From: Methanolobus vulcani
Lineage (GTDB): Archaea > Halobacteriota > Methanosarcinia > Methanosarcinales > Methanosarcinaceae
Direction of reading: 5' to 3'
Assembly (NCBI RefSeq): GCF_006546655.1
Contig: NZ_VIAQ01000006.1
Location: 300,354-364,353, forward strand
DNA: 64,000 nt
Shown here: positions 34,624-44,126 of the stretch, one piece after another
How positions within the stretch are numbered: position 1 is the stretch's first letter
Layout of the letters: each line of letters begins with the position of its first letter
Translations under genes and position numbers: made by a program
Notes under the pieces: model-generated
The model's input: only the letters and a program-made list of their open reading frames with translations
Databases searched by the model: none
What the model was told of the DNA's origin: nothing

Positions 34624-37600
34624 TTATTGAAGTACTATTGTGCAAAGTGTGCCATTAACATGTGCGGAGTCAACATGGAAGTTGAAATCCGGGTCTGTGC
34701 CTTTTAGATACTTTGCTAGATCTGACTCAACAGTAGCTATTCCAGAGTCATTTGTTGTCGCAGTATCCGTATCACTTGTTAAACCCTCCCAGTGACCAAT
34801 GACAGATGCGTTTCCTACATATCCGTTTGCATCGGTTACAGTAATTGTCGCTGTTGCAACAGCGAAAACATTCTTGCCTGCTGTTTTAGACACTTCTGGT
34901 TCTTCTATTTCAACATTAACATAAACTGTCTTTGGGTCATATACAGTTACATTTATAGTGTCTGAACCGATGCCACCGTCATCGTCTGTTACTGTGAGCA
35001 TCACAGTGTACTCACCCTCAAGTGCATATGTATATGTGGGTGTCAATGAACCAAGAATTGTGTTTCCGTCTCCGAAATCCCAGAGTATCGTATGGGTATC
35101 TGCTGCACCCAGGTCTGCGAAACTGCCGGAGAAATAGACTTGTGTACCCTTTTCGGCGGTTAGGTCTTCTCCTGCATCCACAACTGGTGCACCATTATTC
35201 ACAGTCACATCGGTGGTATTGGTTCCTGTATCGCCTTTATCATCTGTTACTGTAAGTGTCACTGTATAGGTTCCATTATCTGCGTAGACATATTCAGGAT
35301 TCATTTCCTCTGATGTGTTTCCATCTCCAAAATCCCACTGGTATGAAACAATGCTTCCGTCAGAGTCGACTGAATCATTTCCATTAAAGCTTATCGTAGA
35401 ACCTTCATTAACCGGGTCATACGGGCCACCTGCGTCAGCATCTGGAGGATTGTTTACTGGCATCACAGTTATTTCAATAAATCCTGTGATGGTATCCATT
35501 AGTTCACCATCGGAAACTGTCAGGTTTACCTCATAAGTTCCTTCATCATCATAGGCATATGTCACATTTTCACCGGTTGTGCTGCTTCCATCTCCAAAGT
35601 CCCATGAGAACGATAAGATGTCTCCGTCAGGATCTGTCGAACCCGAAGCATTAAAATTGACCGTTTCACCTATATATGCACTTGAAGGCATGTCCATTGC
35701 TGCTACAGGTGCCCTATTTGGTTGAATTACGGCAATTGATGCTGAAGTGGTGTTAGATGCTCCTTCATAATCCGTGACCGTCAGTTCTACAGTGTAATTT
35801 CCAGCAATATTGTAGGTATACGTTGCAATGATGCCGTTTCCTAAACTGCCATCACCAAAATTCCAGCTATAGTCCATGATCCCGCCATCAGGGTCTTCTG
35901 ATCCTGAAGCATCAAAATTGACCATTTCACCTACATTTGTACTTCCGGGTATATTCATTACTGCTATCGGTGCCTCATTTGGAGGGATTATTGCAATTGG
36001 TTCGGTAACAGTATCTGTTGCACCTTTGTCATCTGTAACTGTCAGGTTCACAATATAGTCATTGAAATCGTAATAAACATGTTCCACATTCATTCCTGTT
36101 GCATTTGTTCCATCTCCAAATTCCCAGTAATATGATTCTATTGAACCATCAGGGTCCGTTGAATCTGAAGCATTGAAATTGACAGTTTCACCAATATAGG
36201 CAACATAAGGCATATCCATTACTGCTGCAGGTGCTTGGTTTTCTTGCTCCGGCTGTACATAGTTCAGGGCTGCATAAGCATCTAAAAGTCCCCATCCATA
36301 TTCTTCATCCCAACCTTCTGCACCAATGTCATCGGATGTGTCGTACAATCTTTGACTAATCTCGGCAGGTTCCCACTCGTTGTTGTTGTTAGTGTCATAT
36401 TCTGATGGAATAGGGGTAGCAAGCAAGAGAGCAACGACACCTGATACATGTGGGGCGGCCATGGATGTTCCTTGGTAGAAGTAGTAACCGAAATCTGTAG
36501 GATCATCTCCAAATGTTTGCTGTAGTATGCCGTCTCCATAACTGTCTCCATTCTGGTTCACAGTTAAATCCCCGCCTGGTGCCGCTATATCCAGATAGGA
36601 ACCAATGCTTGAATAATAGGAACGGTTTTCGTCATACCTGGTAGCACCAACCGCGATACAGTAATCATCATAGGCTGCAGGATAGGATGGATAATTGCCT
36701 CCAATCGTTGCATTATACTCATTACCTGCAGAGCAGACTATGGTGACGTTTTTATTATAGGCATATTCAAGCGCATCTTCCAGAGTTGTGCTGCTATCAT
36801 TTCCTCCAAGACTCATGCTTATTACTTGTGCACCATTATCCGCTGCATAATAAATCCCGTTTGCAATATCATCATAACTACCACTGCCATGGCTATCGAG
36901 CACTTTTACAGGCATTATTGAGCAATTATATGCAACTCCTGCAACTCCTAACTCATTATTTGTGCTCTGAGCAATTGTTCCTGTAACATGTGTTCCATGT
37001 CCCTCATCATCGTTTGGATGTTCATCATTGTTGATAAAATCGTGGCCTTGTACAAAATTAGTTTCTGCAAGATCTGGAGCCAGTCCGTAAACCAGTTTCT
37101 CAATATATTTATTGCGGAATCTCACTTCCTCATATAGATTCTCATATGCGACACCTGTGTCCAGTACTGCTACGATCACTCCAGTTCCGTTAGAAATCTC
37201 CCATGCAGCCTCCATATTGATTCCTCCATAATCGTCGTTATCGAGATTCCATTGATGTAGATTGTAATATGGATCATTTGGCACCATAAATGTGGATGCG
37301 ATATAGTTTGGTTCCGCATACTCCACATTAGGATTCTTACTGTAGATCTCCACCATCTCTTCCACAGACTTCGTCTTTGGGATATTGAGTTTCTTAAAGC
37401 CTGCATAAGGACTTGTATAGGTTACAGTTGCGCCATTCTTTGAGTTTATGTCTTTTATCTTTGCCTCAGATACGCCGGGACTAAACTTAACCAGTATTTC
37501 TCCCGGCACATACAACTGCTCGTCAGAAGCATCGAGTACATCGATTTCAAGATTATCTTCAAAACTATACGCTTTGGAACTGACAGCCATGGCAGGTGCC

Positions 37601-37677
37601 ATTGTTCCAATAATCATCATGCTCACCGCTATTAGTGTGAAAAATGTTTTTATATACCTATCCAATTTTACCACCAT
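34624..37677 (-). CDS. Secreted subtilisin-family (S8) serine protease with five PKD domains
   Basis: This 1017-aa exoprotein has an N-terminal signal peptide (KTFFTLIAVSMMIIGTMAPAMA, about residues 10-31), an inhibitor I9-like propeptide (VPGEILVKFSPGVSEAKI, residues 57-125) and an S8 catalytic domain. The triad residues are Asp173 (AVLDTG), His227 (GHGTH) and Ser405 (GTSMAAPH), with oxyanion Asn319 (SAGNE). Five PKD repeats follow from about residue 480 (each with a DPDG or similar and W(D/E/N)FGDG). A C-terminal Ig-like module of about 100 residues carries no sorting signal. It is likely a cell-surface or released protease that degrades proteins or processes the S-layer. The coding-strand TATA box lies around 37710-37722. 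Confidence 0.93.
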   Translation of the reverse strand: MVVKLDRYIKTFFTLIAVSMMIIGTMAPAMAVSSKAYSFEDNLEIDVLDASDEQLYVPGEILVKFSPGVSEAKIKDINSKNGATVTYTSPYAGFKKLNIPKTKSVEEMVEIYSKNPNVEYAEPNYIASTFMVPNDPYYNLHQWNLDNDDYGGINMEAAWEISNGTGVIVAVLDTGVAYENLYEEVRFRNKYIEKLVYGLAPDLAETNFVQGHDFINNDEHPNDDEGHGTHVTGTIAQSTNNELGVAGVAYNCSIMPVKVLDSHGSGSYDDIANGIYYAADNGAQVISMSLGGNDSSTTLEDALEYAYNKNVTIVCSAGNEYNATIGGNYPSYPAAYDDYCIAVGATRYDENRSYYSSIGSYLDIAAPGGDLTVNQNGDSYGDGILQQTFGDDPTDFGYYFYQGTSMAAPHVSGVVALLLATPIPSEYDTNNNNEWEPAEISQRLYDTSDDIGAEGWDEEYGWGLLDAYAALNYVQPEQENQAPAAVMDMPYVAYIGETVNFNASDSTDPDGSIESYYWEFGDGTNATGMNVEHVYYDFNDYIVNLTVTDDKGATDTVTEPIAIIPPNEAPIAVMNIPGSTNVGEMVNFDASGSEDPDGGIMDYSWNFGDGSLGNGIIATYTYNIAGNYTVELTVTDYEGASNTTSASIAVIQPNRAPVAAMDMPSSAYIGETVNFNASGSTDPDGDILSFSWDFGDGSSTTGENVTYAYDDEGTYEVNLTVSDGELMDTITGFIEITVMPVNNPPDADAGGPYDPVNEGSTISFNGNDSVDSDGSIVSYQWDFGDGNTSEEMNPEYVYADNGTYTVTLTVTDDKGDTGTNTTDVTVNNGAPVVDAGEDLTAEKGTQVYFSGSFADLGAADTHTILWDFGDGNTILGSLTPTYTYALEGEYTVMLTVTDDDGGIGSDTINVTVYDPKTVYVNVEIEEPEVSKTAGKNVFAVATATITVTDANGYVGNASVIGHWEGLTSDTDTATTNDSGIATVESDLAKYLKGTDPDFNFHVDSAHVNGTLCTIVLQ

Positions 37678-37757
37678 ATTAAATGTTCTATGGTGTAATT
37701 TGTAAAACCAAATATAAATACCTAATTTTATACCTATAAAATATAAATCGTGACAAA

Positions 37758-38756
37758 TCAGGCAAGAAATGGTTCAAGACTTCCATCAATTATCATCATC
37801 ACTTTATCCACAATTCCAAGTGTGACATAGGTCTCGATATAAGCTGCAAGAAGAAGTGTCAGAATAATCAGCACTACCATTTTCCATGTATATGCTGAAA
37901 GAAGGTAATCTTTTGTTGTTTTAAAAATGTGCCCGGAATCGGTCAGAAGGCTCTCGATTTCATCACCGGTAAAAAATTTGTTTCTGATAACATCATGTGC
38001 CTGGCTATACGCAAAATGATATCCAACTGCTGCTGCCACAAGAATTGTTGGGATTTCTATGATTCCATGAGGTATTATTGAGATACTGAAGTAGACAATA
38101 TTATAGAACAATCCAATAATGATTCCTTTTTCACCAAATAATTCAAAGCCAGTTAATGCTCCGTTGAACGTAAAGAATGCAAGTAGAATTCCCATAAGCA
38201 TTCCATTTACTATCAGTATCAAAAGAGGGACTGTGTAAGGGAGCATATATGAGAACATACGATATTCGTATTTTCCATATCCGCAATACTGCCAGATGGT
38301 GCCTGCATTTTCATTGTTCTCATTTTTTATTTGTGACATGTCGGGGTCAAGTGCCGATGCAATACGAATAAGTAATCTGTAAATAGGCATCATTGTTTTT
38401 TCCATGAGAATTGAAAGACCGGCATAATACCTGTTCTTCGGTCTCATGGCAATATCACCTATCAATAGTTTGTGCACCATCATGAAAAGACCTGTACCGA
38501 TAACTGCACAACACGCTGCAATACTGTTAAAGAAAAATATCGCCCACATGGGGTTAATGTAATTCGAGGTCACTTCAACTTTCGAGGTTGCAGCAGAAGC
38601 GGTGTTCATGATAACTTCGCTCACAGGTTCATGTTCTGCAAAAATGAATGTCAGGACATAAGCTATCATGGCAAGGACGAATGCAGAAAATGCAGATAAC
38701 AGAAATACTTTGCATGTCCATACGATATCCTTTGCACCGATACTGAACTTGTTCAT
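37758..38756 (-). CDS. SpoIIM/DUF95-family membrane protein
   Basis: The 332-aa protein has about six hydrophobic helices. The DUF95 (stage II sporulation protein M-like) pattern is seen near residue 225 with YFSISIIPHGIIEIPTILVAAAVGYHFAY. Archaeal homologues have no known role. An N-terminal loop region with ANEC-like acids and a long extracellular loop precedes the core. ATG 38756 is chosen because GAAGGA lies about 10 bases upstream. An in-frame ATG and GTG lie 8 and 11 codons further upstream. The gene is divergent from the KaiC-like gene across 146 bp that includes a tandem 8-bp repeat. Confidence 0.72.
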   Translation of the reverse strand: MNKFSIGAKDIVWTCKVFLLSAFSAFVLAMIAYVLTFIFAEHEPVSEVIMNTASAATSKVEVTSNYINPMWAIFFFNSIAACCAVIGTGLFMMVHKLLIGDIAMRPKNRYYAGLSILMEKTMMPIYRLLIRIASALDPDMSQIKNENNENAGTIWQYCGYGKYEYRMFSYMLPYTVPLLILIVNGMLMGILLAFFTFNGALTGFELFGEKGIIIGLFYNIVYFSISIIPHGIIEIPTILVAAAVGYHFAYSQAHDVIRNKFFTGDEIESLLTDSGHIFKTTKDYLLSAYTWKMVVLIILTLLLAAYIETYVTLGIVDKVMMIIDGSLEPFLA

Positions 38757-38845
38757 GTTTTTGTTTCCTTCACTTCTCATGTGCAGCACTTTTACCAGTT
38801 TTTAAATAATCGATGCATTGAAATACTTTATGTATTATATAATTG

Positions 38846-38877
38846 TATTACTATATTACTATACTAGTATATTACTA
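38846..38877. repeat. Four tandem 8-bp units between divergent genes
   Basis: The sequence TATTACTA occurs at 38846-38853, 38854-38861 and 38870-38877. The unit at 38862-38869 is TACTAGTA. This gives four in-phase units of exactly 8 bp, 26 bp before the KaiC-like start. It overlaps the expected TATA region and could be an operator array or a promoter of AT-rich character. Confidence 0.6.
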
Positions 38878-38902
38878 TTCATTACGTTTGGGAAGTATAT
38901 AG

Positions 38903-39646
38903 ATGCGAATACCTACAGGAATAGAGGGTTTTGATGACCTTGTACAGGGCGGTTTGCTTACAGAGAGGGTTTACGTACTTAGTGGCCCTCCCGGAAGTGG
39001 AAAAACAACTTTTGGGACTCAGTTCCTTGCCAGCGGTGCAAGTGCCGGGGAAGTCGGACTCTATGTGACTCTGCTGGAATCTCCGCAGAACATTATCAAT
39101 GACATGTCAAATTACGACATGAACGTTGCCGGTCTGATCAAGATGAAAAAGCTCTTGTTTGCAGATCTTGGTCCTCGTATGGAATATGGTTATATGGATG
39201 AAGTAAACGAGTTCATAACCACAGATTATGATGTAGGGACAAGTTCAATTGAGAGTGAGGCTCCTTCTCCTTCAATTGTATTTAAAGAAATAGCTGCGTA
39301 TGTCTCAGAATATGATGTGAAAAGGCTTGTTATTGATTCAATGTCAGCTATCCGTTTCACAACAAGGGACCTATCGCTTCAGGAAAAAGAAATGAGCAGG
39401 TTCATACGCAATCTCAAGAAATTAGGTTGTACTACACTGATTCTTTCTGAAATGACTGATCCGACTGCCTATTCTACAGAACAGTTCGCTGCACATGGTG
39501 TTATTTTCATGCATAATTTCCTTTATGACAGGACTATGACCCGTGCTGTACAGGTAATCAAGATGCGTGGAACAAAGCATGATTGTAATATGAGAAGTGT
39601 TTCTTTTTCGGAAAAAGGATTGAAAGTAGAAGGCTATCTTGAATGA
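38903..39646 (+). CDS. KaiC/RadA-like single-domain ATPase
   Basis: This 247-aa RecA-superfamily ATPase has Walker A GPPGSGKTTF (residues 28-37) and Walker B-like KRLVIDSMSAIRF. It has a single domain; there is no second KaiC domain. The start MRIPTGIEGFDDLVQGGLL is typical of the KaiC/RAD55 group. Such proteins in archaea often act as signal-transducing ATPases with a partner encoded next to them. The gene for a 171-aa protein begins 13 bp after the stop. GGGAAG lies before the ATG. Confidence 0.85.
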   Translation: MRIPTGIEGFDDLVQGGLLTERVYVLSGPPGSGKTTFGTQFLASGASAGEVGLYVTLLESPQNIINDMSNYDMNVAGLIKMKKLLFADLGPRMEYGYMDEVNEFITTDYDVGTSSIESEAPSPSIVFKEIAAYVSEYDVKRLVIDSMSAIRFTTRDLSLQEKEMSRFIRNLKKLGCTTLILSEMTDPTAYSTEQFAAHGVIFMHNFLYDRTMTRAVQVIKMRGTKHDCNMRSVSFSEKGLKVEGYLE

Positions 39647-39658
39647 CGGTTGTCTGTT

Positions 39659-40174
39659 ATGGTAAGGATATTCAAAAAACAGGATGCTGAGAAGAAAGAC
39701 CTTCCTCATGACGGAAAAGTCCAGCTTGCAGATGCTTCACGAAGGCTAGGTTTTGAAGTAGGCTACCATCGGCATTCAGAAATAGGATGGGTCCGCGAGA
39801 AGTTGGTTCAGCTATATAGCTATGCCGATCAGTATGGTCTCCGGGATTTTGTAAAAGAATATTATGATAATGGAAAAGAAGAGGGTTCCAAGGCAAAAGA
39901 CCGTGATACAAAATCCGGACTTTCCAGAATGGGAAGCAGTAAGGTGGAACCAGAAGCTCCTGCAAATATCACCATTGAAAGAACCACAGCTGAGTCCACC
40001 GTTTCCAATATCAAGTCCGGCTATAATAATGTCGATTATTCATTTTCCGGTTCATCAGACATGACAAGCCAGCCCACGCTTGTGGATCTTCCCGGCAATG
40101 TAGAAAGAGCTAAAGTTGTGGAAAGACCATCATTCTTGGAAGGGCCAAAGCATCTGACACCTAAAAAGAAGTAA
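39659..40174 (+). CDS. Unknown protein, partner of the KaiC-like ATPase
   Basis: The 171-aa protein starts MVRIFKKQDAEKKD. A folded N-terminal region of about 75 residues (HDGKVQLADASRRLGFEVGYHRHSEIGWVREKL in blocks) is rich in aromatic and charged residues. A low-complexity, charged, Ser/Pro-rich remainder follows and is probably disordered. I do not recognise the family. ATG 39659 is preferred to TTG 39650, though neither has a strong ribosome-binding site. Proximity to the ATPase suggests joint expression and a shared role, which is inference. Confidence 0.6.
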   Translation: MVRIFKKQDAEKKDLPHDGKVQLADASRRLGFEVGYHRHSEIGWVREKLVQLYSYADQYGLRDFVKEYYDNGKEEGSKAKDRDTKSGLSRMGSSKVEPEAPANITIERTTAESTVSNIKSGYNNVDYSFSGSSDMTSQPTLVDLPGNVERAKVVERPSFLEGPKHLTPKKK

Positions 40175-40189
40175 TATATTCGAAAAAAT

Positions 40190-41227
40190 TTATTGTTCAT
40201 GCCCGTAGGCAATGAACCTTTGTTTTTCATCCAGGTTAGAAAGGATGAACCTATCAGTTTTAGTATAGGAAATTTCCTTTGTTCCCTCAAGTTTTAATGT
40301 GTATTCCTTTCCAGGATTTGCGGTTTCAACTGTGTTTCCACCTTCAGTGATTTCCACAATTCTTACAGGTGAGGACTGGAGTCCCACGTAAAGATGTAAC
40401 ATATCATTTGCATTAAATGACTTTGCAAGAGGTGAAACTCTGCAACTTAGCACAAAGTCTGTTGCAACTGTCTCTTCCTTTGAGACTACAAATCCCCTGT
40501 CAATGTCTTTGGACTGGATGCCTTTCAGTGCAAGTCCTACCCTGGCACCAGTAGGAGCAGATTTTACGTCAACATCATGCATCTGAATTGACCTGATCTC
40601 AAGTTCTTTTTTTGTGGGGTATGCAATCATTTTATCTTTGATATTGATAGTTCCCTGGTCCACAACACCCAGAACAACACAACCGATACCTGTCACGTTG
40701 AAAGACTGGTCTATCATTATTCTGGGGCTAAGCCCATCAAGTTCCCTTTGTTCCTCGTCAACTTTAGCACCGATCTCAAAAATGAGCGCTTTGAGTTCTT
40801 CCATTCCTTCAAAGGAAGTTGTGGAAATTGACATATAATCCCAGTTCTCAAGTGCTGTTCCCTTTGTAATGTTCTGAAGCTTGGCTTTCAGCTCGTCAAC
40901 AGCAAATGGATATGTGGCATCTGCCTTTGTGAGAACTACAATACCATGTTTGTATTGCATAAGGTCAAGTGCAATGATACATTCTGCTGCCTGTGGGTCA
41001 AGTCCTTCAGGAGGAATGCATAACAGTGCAATGTCTGAGAGATTAAGTGCTGTGATAAGAGGTTTAACAGATACCGGATAGCCGGTGGCATCAATGGTTG
41101 TGAGTATGCTGTCGTTCTTGGCATAATCGTACATTGTTACGTCAGTAACGTTTCCTTTCTTTCCAAGTTTTCCGGCAAGAGTGGTCTTACCGCTTTTCTC
41201 ACTTCCGATGATAGCAATCTTTGTCAT
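40190..41227 (-). CDS. SelB/EF-Tu-like GTPase, short form
   Basis: The 345-aa protein has an EF-Tu-type GTPase domain and two beta-barrel domains. G1 is GSEKSGKTT (residues 8-16), G3 is DATG in ILTTIDATGYPVSV and G4 is TKAD. The switch I Thr region is poorly defined. Barrel-type sequences follow (SFNVTGIGCVVLGVVDQGTI). The protein is much shorter than bacterial or archaeal SelB (about 450-600 aa) and lacks the C-terminal winged helices. It may be a methanogen-specific SelB paralogue working without selenocysteine. A ribosome-binding site AAGGTG lies before the ATG. It runs alone, towards the KaiC-like cluster. Confidence 0.78.
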   Translation of the reverse strand: MTKIAIIGSEKSGKTTLAGKLGKKGNVTDVTMYDYAKNDSILTTIDATGYPVSVKPLITALNLSDIALLCIPPEGLDPQAAECIIALDLMQYKHGIVVLTKADATYPFAVDELKAKLQNITKGTALENWDYMSISTTSFEGMEELKALIFEIGAKVDEEQRELDGLSPRIMIDQSFNVTGIGCVVLGVVDQGTINIKDKMIAYPTKKELEIRSIQMHDVDVKSAPTGARVGLALKGIQSKDIDRGFVVSKEETVATDFVLSCRVSPLAKSFNANDMLHLYVGLQSSPVRIVEITEGGNTVETANPGKEYTLKLEGTKEISYTKTDRFILSNLDEKQRFIAYGHEQ

Positions 41228-41280
41228 ATAGGCACCTTTGTTGTGGTTTACGAATTAATCTATTCAGATATATGTCTTTT

Positions 41281-42447
41281 TCATGACCACAACTGACCTT
41301 CTAGCATTGCAACTGTCTTATCATTTGTGCTTTTATTCATTTTTCTGATTTCAGCCACATATTCGTCCCCAATTCTCTCAATTTCACCCAGGTCAATATA
41401 GAGTCCGAACCTGTCAAGGTAGTCTCTGAATTTGAAAATAGTCTCCCTGTCCTTTACACGAATACGGAATTCATCGGATATTCTCTCTCCACTCTCTACC
41501 TGTTCGATAGTTTTCTTCATAGGGCGAAGTATGCTTTCCCCAAGTCTAAGACACCTTTCTCTGAATTCATCTTCACTTTCCGCCCATTCATGTGACTGGA
41601 AACCTTCGCGTATGACTCTTGAGTACAGGTAATCTCTTCCGGCTTCATTGTAGAATTTAAATGCCTGCCTAAGATCAGAACAATTACTTTCGGAACACGT
41701 GTATTTTACTGGTTGCAATACCATTGCTGGATCTTTGATAACAACTCCTTCCCGTCCTTCTTTTCCAAGTTCCCTGATAATTTCCGTTATCCTGGAATAG
41801 GCGCTATTGATGCTGAAATCTCCAAAGAGCCTAGCCTGGTTGAATCCATATTCATCAGCAAGTTCTCTTCGTTGATGAACCGGCAGAGCTTCGCCTGTAT
41901 TCTTGTAACGTATGTCAAAGACAAAGAAATCCAGTGATTCGATTCCATAGATTTCTTTCTGGACATACGGATTTTCAGGCCCTGTCATTTCTCCATATAA
42001 TACAAGGTCAGGATGTTCCCTGAAAAAATCCGGTTTCAAAAAATTCTGCACGCGTTCAGTAGAATAAGGACACACATGACCGCTGCGGGTAAAAGCAATG
42101 AGCTTTCCTCTGAATTCTATAACACGGACATTATATCCGTTCATTTTCTCTTCAACTGCAACCGAAGGAATATCCCGAAAATTATTCAGCACAGCCGACT
42201 CAAGGAGCATTGCTCTTTTAATCTTTGGGAAACCACGCACCAGTTCAAAGTTTCCATGGTGGTCGATGAGTACTGTTCCATCTTCCATATGGGGTGCATG
42301 CCCTTGAAACCTGTAAATGTCGTAGTATTCATCCCAATTGCGCTTAAGGTTTCCTTTTTCAATAAGTTCTGAAACCTTAGAAGGCGGGAGTTCCAGGAAC
42401 TCTGCCGCCTTTTCAATATCCAGTTCAGTTCTTTCGCAGTTTTTCAT
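41281..42447 (-). CDS. ATP-dependent RNA ligase, Rnl3 family
   Basis: The 388-aa protein carries nucleotidyltransferase motif I EEKMNGYNVR, with the adenylated Lys at residue 101. Motif III-like SLDFFVFDIRY, motif IV REGVVIKDP and motif V QPVKYTC follow, and a helical C-terminal domain of about 120 residues completes it. This is the archaeal Rnl3 (Pab1020-like) architecture known for intramolecular ligation and circularisation of single-stranded RNA. ATG 42447 is chosen because GGGAG lies 7 bases upstream. The gene lies 18 bp downstream of a CBS-domain gene on the same strand, and KptA and RtcA are encoded within 6 kb, which suggests an RNA-end-repair neighbourhood. Confidence 0.88.
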   Translation of the reverse strand: MKNCERTELDIEKAAEFLELPPSKVSELIEKGNLKRNWDEYYDIYRFQGHAPHMEDGTVLIDHHGNFELVRGFPKIKRAMLLESAVLNNFRDIPSVAVEEKMNGYNVRVIEFRGKLIAFTRSGHVCPYSTERVQNFLKPDFFREHPDLVLYGEMTGPENPYVQKEIYGIESLDFFVFDIRYKNTGEALPVHQRRELADEYGFNQARLFGDFSINSAYSRITEIIRELGKEGREGVVIKDPAMVLQPVKYTCSESNCSDLRQAFKFYNEAGRDYLYSRVIREGFQSHEWAESEDEFRERCLRLGESILRPMKKTIEQVESGERISDEFRIRVKDRETIFKFRDYLDRFGLYIDLGEIERIGDEYVAEIRKMNKSTNDKTVAMLEGQLWS

Positions 42448-42465
42448 CACCAAACTCCCGGGTTA

Positions 42466-43242
42466 TTATTCTGCCATTCCCTGGATTATACTCCTTCTGG
42501 TGATAAGTCCTACCATGTGTCCTTCCAGATTGACTACCGGAACTCCTCCAAAATTCTCATCGAGCATCATTTTGACCGCATCATTTGTAGCCGTATTGGT
42601 ATAAACGGTCTTAACACCCATCTTCATGATGTCTTCAACAATGAGGTTCTTGATTCGGGATTCCTGCTTACTTCCTTCCACAAGGTCACGGAAAGAACGC
42701 ATTGCCTTTGCAATATCCTTTTCAGTTACAATTCCTACAAGTTTGTCTCCTTCTACAATTGGAACTCTTCCTATGTCGTTGTCCAGCATTACTCTCCTTA
42801 CGTGAATAACACGGTCTGCAGGCCCTGCAACAATCGGATTCTTCTGCATAATCTCTCCGGCAAATCCGCTGAAATTGTTATTCTTAAGTATCTCGTTAGG
42901 TGTCACCCATCCTACTATCTGGTCATTCTCAACCACAACAACTACTCCCCCGTTCTTTACGAGGAGAGTTATAGCGTCGGTGACTTTTGTTTCCGGGAGT
43001 ACCTTTACGAAATTATCGGATACAGCGGTTGCAACATGCAGGGATGAAGCAGGTTTTGTTCCCTTCTTACGTGTTCCGAGTTCCTTTGTAAGGTTTCTCA
43101 TTGTGAGTATCCCAAGCAGGTTTCCATCGTGTTTTACCAGAAGACGTCTTGTTCCCTTCTTGTCCATAATGTCAAGTGCATGGGAAATAGTATCTGACTT
43201 ATCTACAGCTACCGGCTCTGCCATAATTTCCTTAACTTCCAT
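42466..43242 (-). CDS. CBS-domain protein 1 (four CBS motifs)
   Basis: This 258-aa protein is made entirely of CBS motifs arranged as two Bateman modules. Each motif keeps the pattern of a strand-helix beginning ([24 protein letters not shown]) and ending in [25 protein letters not shown] or GLITRRSI. Such modules bind AMP, ATP or SAM and act as energy sensors. ATG 43242 is favoured because GAGGA lies six bases upstream. The gene precedes the RNA ligase (18-bp gap) and follows CBS protein 2 (38-bp gap), so the three form one unit. Confidence 0.88.
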   Translation of the reverse strand: MEVKEIMAEPVAVDKSDTISHALDIMDKKGTRRLLVKHDGNLLGILTMRNLTKELGTRKKGTKPASSLHVATAVSDNFVKVLPETKVTDAITLLVKNGGVVVVVENDQIVGWVTPNEILKNNNFSGFAGEIMQKNPIVAGPADRVIHVRRVMLDNDIGRVPIVEGDKLVGIVTEKDIAKAMRSFRDLVEGSKQESRIKNLIVEDIMKMGVKTVYTNTATNDAVKMMLDENFGGVPVVNLEGHMVGLITRRSIIQGMAE

Positions 43243-43280
43243 ATCAATTCCTCTTCTTTGTTCTGTTTCCATGGTCTGCT

Positions 43281-44126
43281 TTATTCTTGCTGTACTGCCC
43301 TTATTATGTCACGTCTGCTAATGAGTCCGACAATGTTCCCTCCATTAGAGACCGGAAGGGCAATTGTATGCTCTGAGAGCATTATCTTTGCTGCATTTGT
43401 TGCCTTGTTATTTGTGTCGATTATATGAGGAAGTTCTGTCATAATATCTTCTGCAACAAGAGGCACTTCCTTTACATAGCGATACTCTTTCACTCCTGCA
43501 GGTGTTGAGCGTCTTGTCATTTTAATGTTCTTTGATGGAAGATTTCCCTCGTTATCAGACATCAGGTTGAATGCCACGCTGGCTGTTGTGATCATTCCAA
43601 CCGCTTCGTCAGCATCATCATTTACAATGACGAAATTGGTCTGGTTTTCTTCCATTTCATGGATCACATGGTTTATTGTGTGGTGCCTGTGAACGAACAC
43701 AATATCATCTGTTATTACTTCTGAAACCTTGGCTTTAATATCCTGCTCGGAGTAATACCTCATAATGTCCGTTCCTGTAACTATTCCAAGCACTTCTCTG
43801 TTCACAACAGCAAGTGAGTTTATTCCATTATCTATCATGAGTTCACATGCCTGGGCGGGTGTAGCTCCAGGATAAATCGTAATAGGGTCCTCTTGCATCA
43901 CCATGCTCACCGGTATTTTGTCAATTGGTCTCCTTCTCCACATTGGTTCGGCCTGTGCAAGCCTCTTTCCGATGTCTGTCTTTGTGACAATACCGACCAT
44001 CTCTTCCTTATTAGCTACCACAAGGGTGCTAATCTTATGCTTAAGCATAAGCTTTCTTGCATGTGCTACGGTTTCTTCCGGTGCAATGGTGTATACCGGT
44101 GAACTCATAATGTCTTTCACATTCAT
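43281..44126 (-). CDS. CBS-domain protein 2 (four CBS motifs)
   Basis: The 281-aa protein has two Bateman modules separated by a basic linker ([17 protein letters not shown]). CBS boundaries are recognisable at [51 protein letters not shown] and [20 protein letters not shown] 44126 is chosen because GGAGG lies seven bases upstream. A perfect 8-base stem lies about 20 bases before that site. It is the first gene of a unit with CBS protein 1 and the RNA ligase. Confidence 0.88.
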   Translation of the reverse strand: MNVKDIMSSPVYTIAPEETVAHARKLMLKHKISTLVVANKEEMVGIVTKTDIGKRLAQAEPMWRRRPIDKIPVSMVMQEDPITIYPGATPAQACELMIDNGINSLAVVNREVLGIVTGTDIMRYYSEQDIKAKVSEVITDDIVFVHRHHTINHVIHEMEENQTNFVIVNDDADEAVGMITTASVAFNLMSDNEGNLPSKNIKMTRRSTPAGVKEYRYVKEVPLVAEDIMTELPHIIDTNNKATNAAKIMLSEHTIALPVSNGGNIVGLISRRDIIRAVQQE

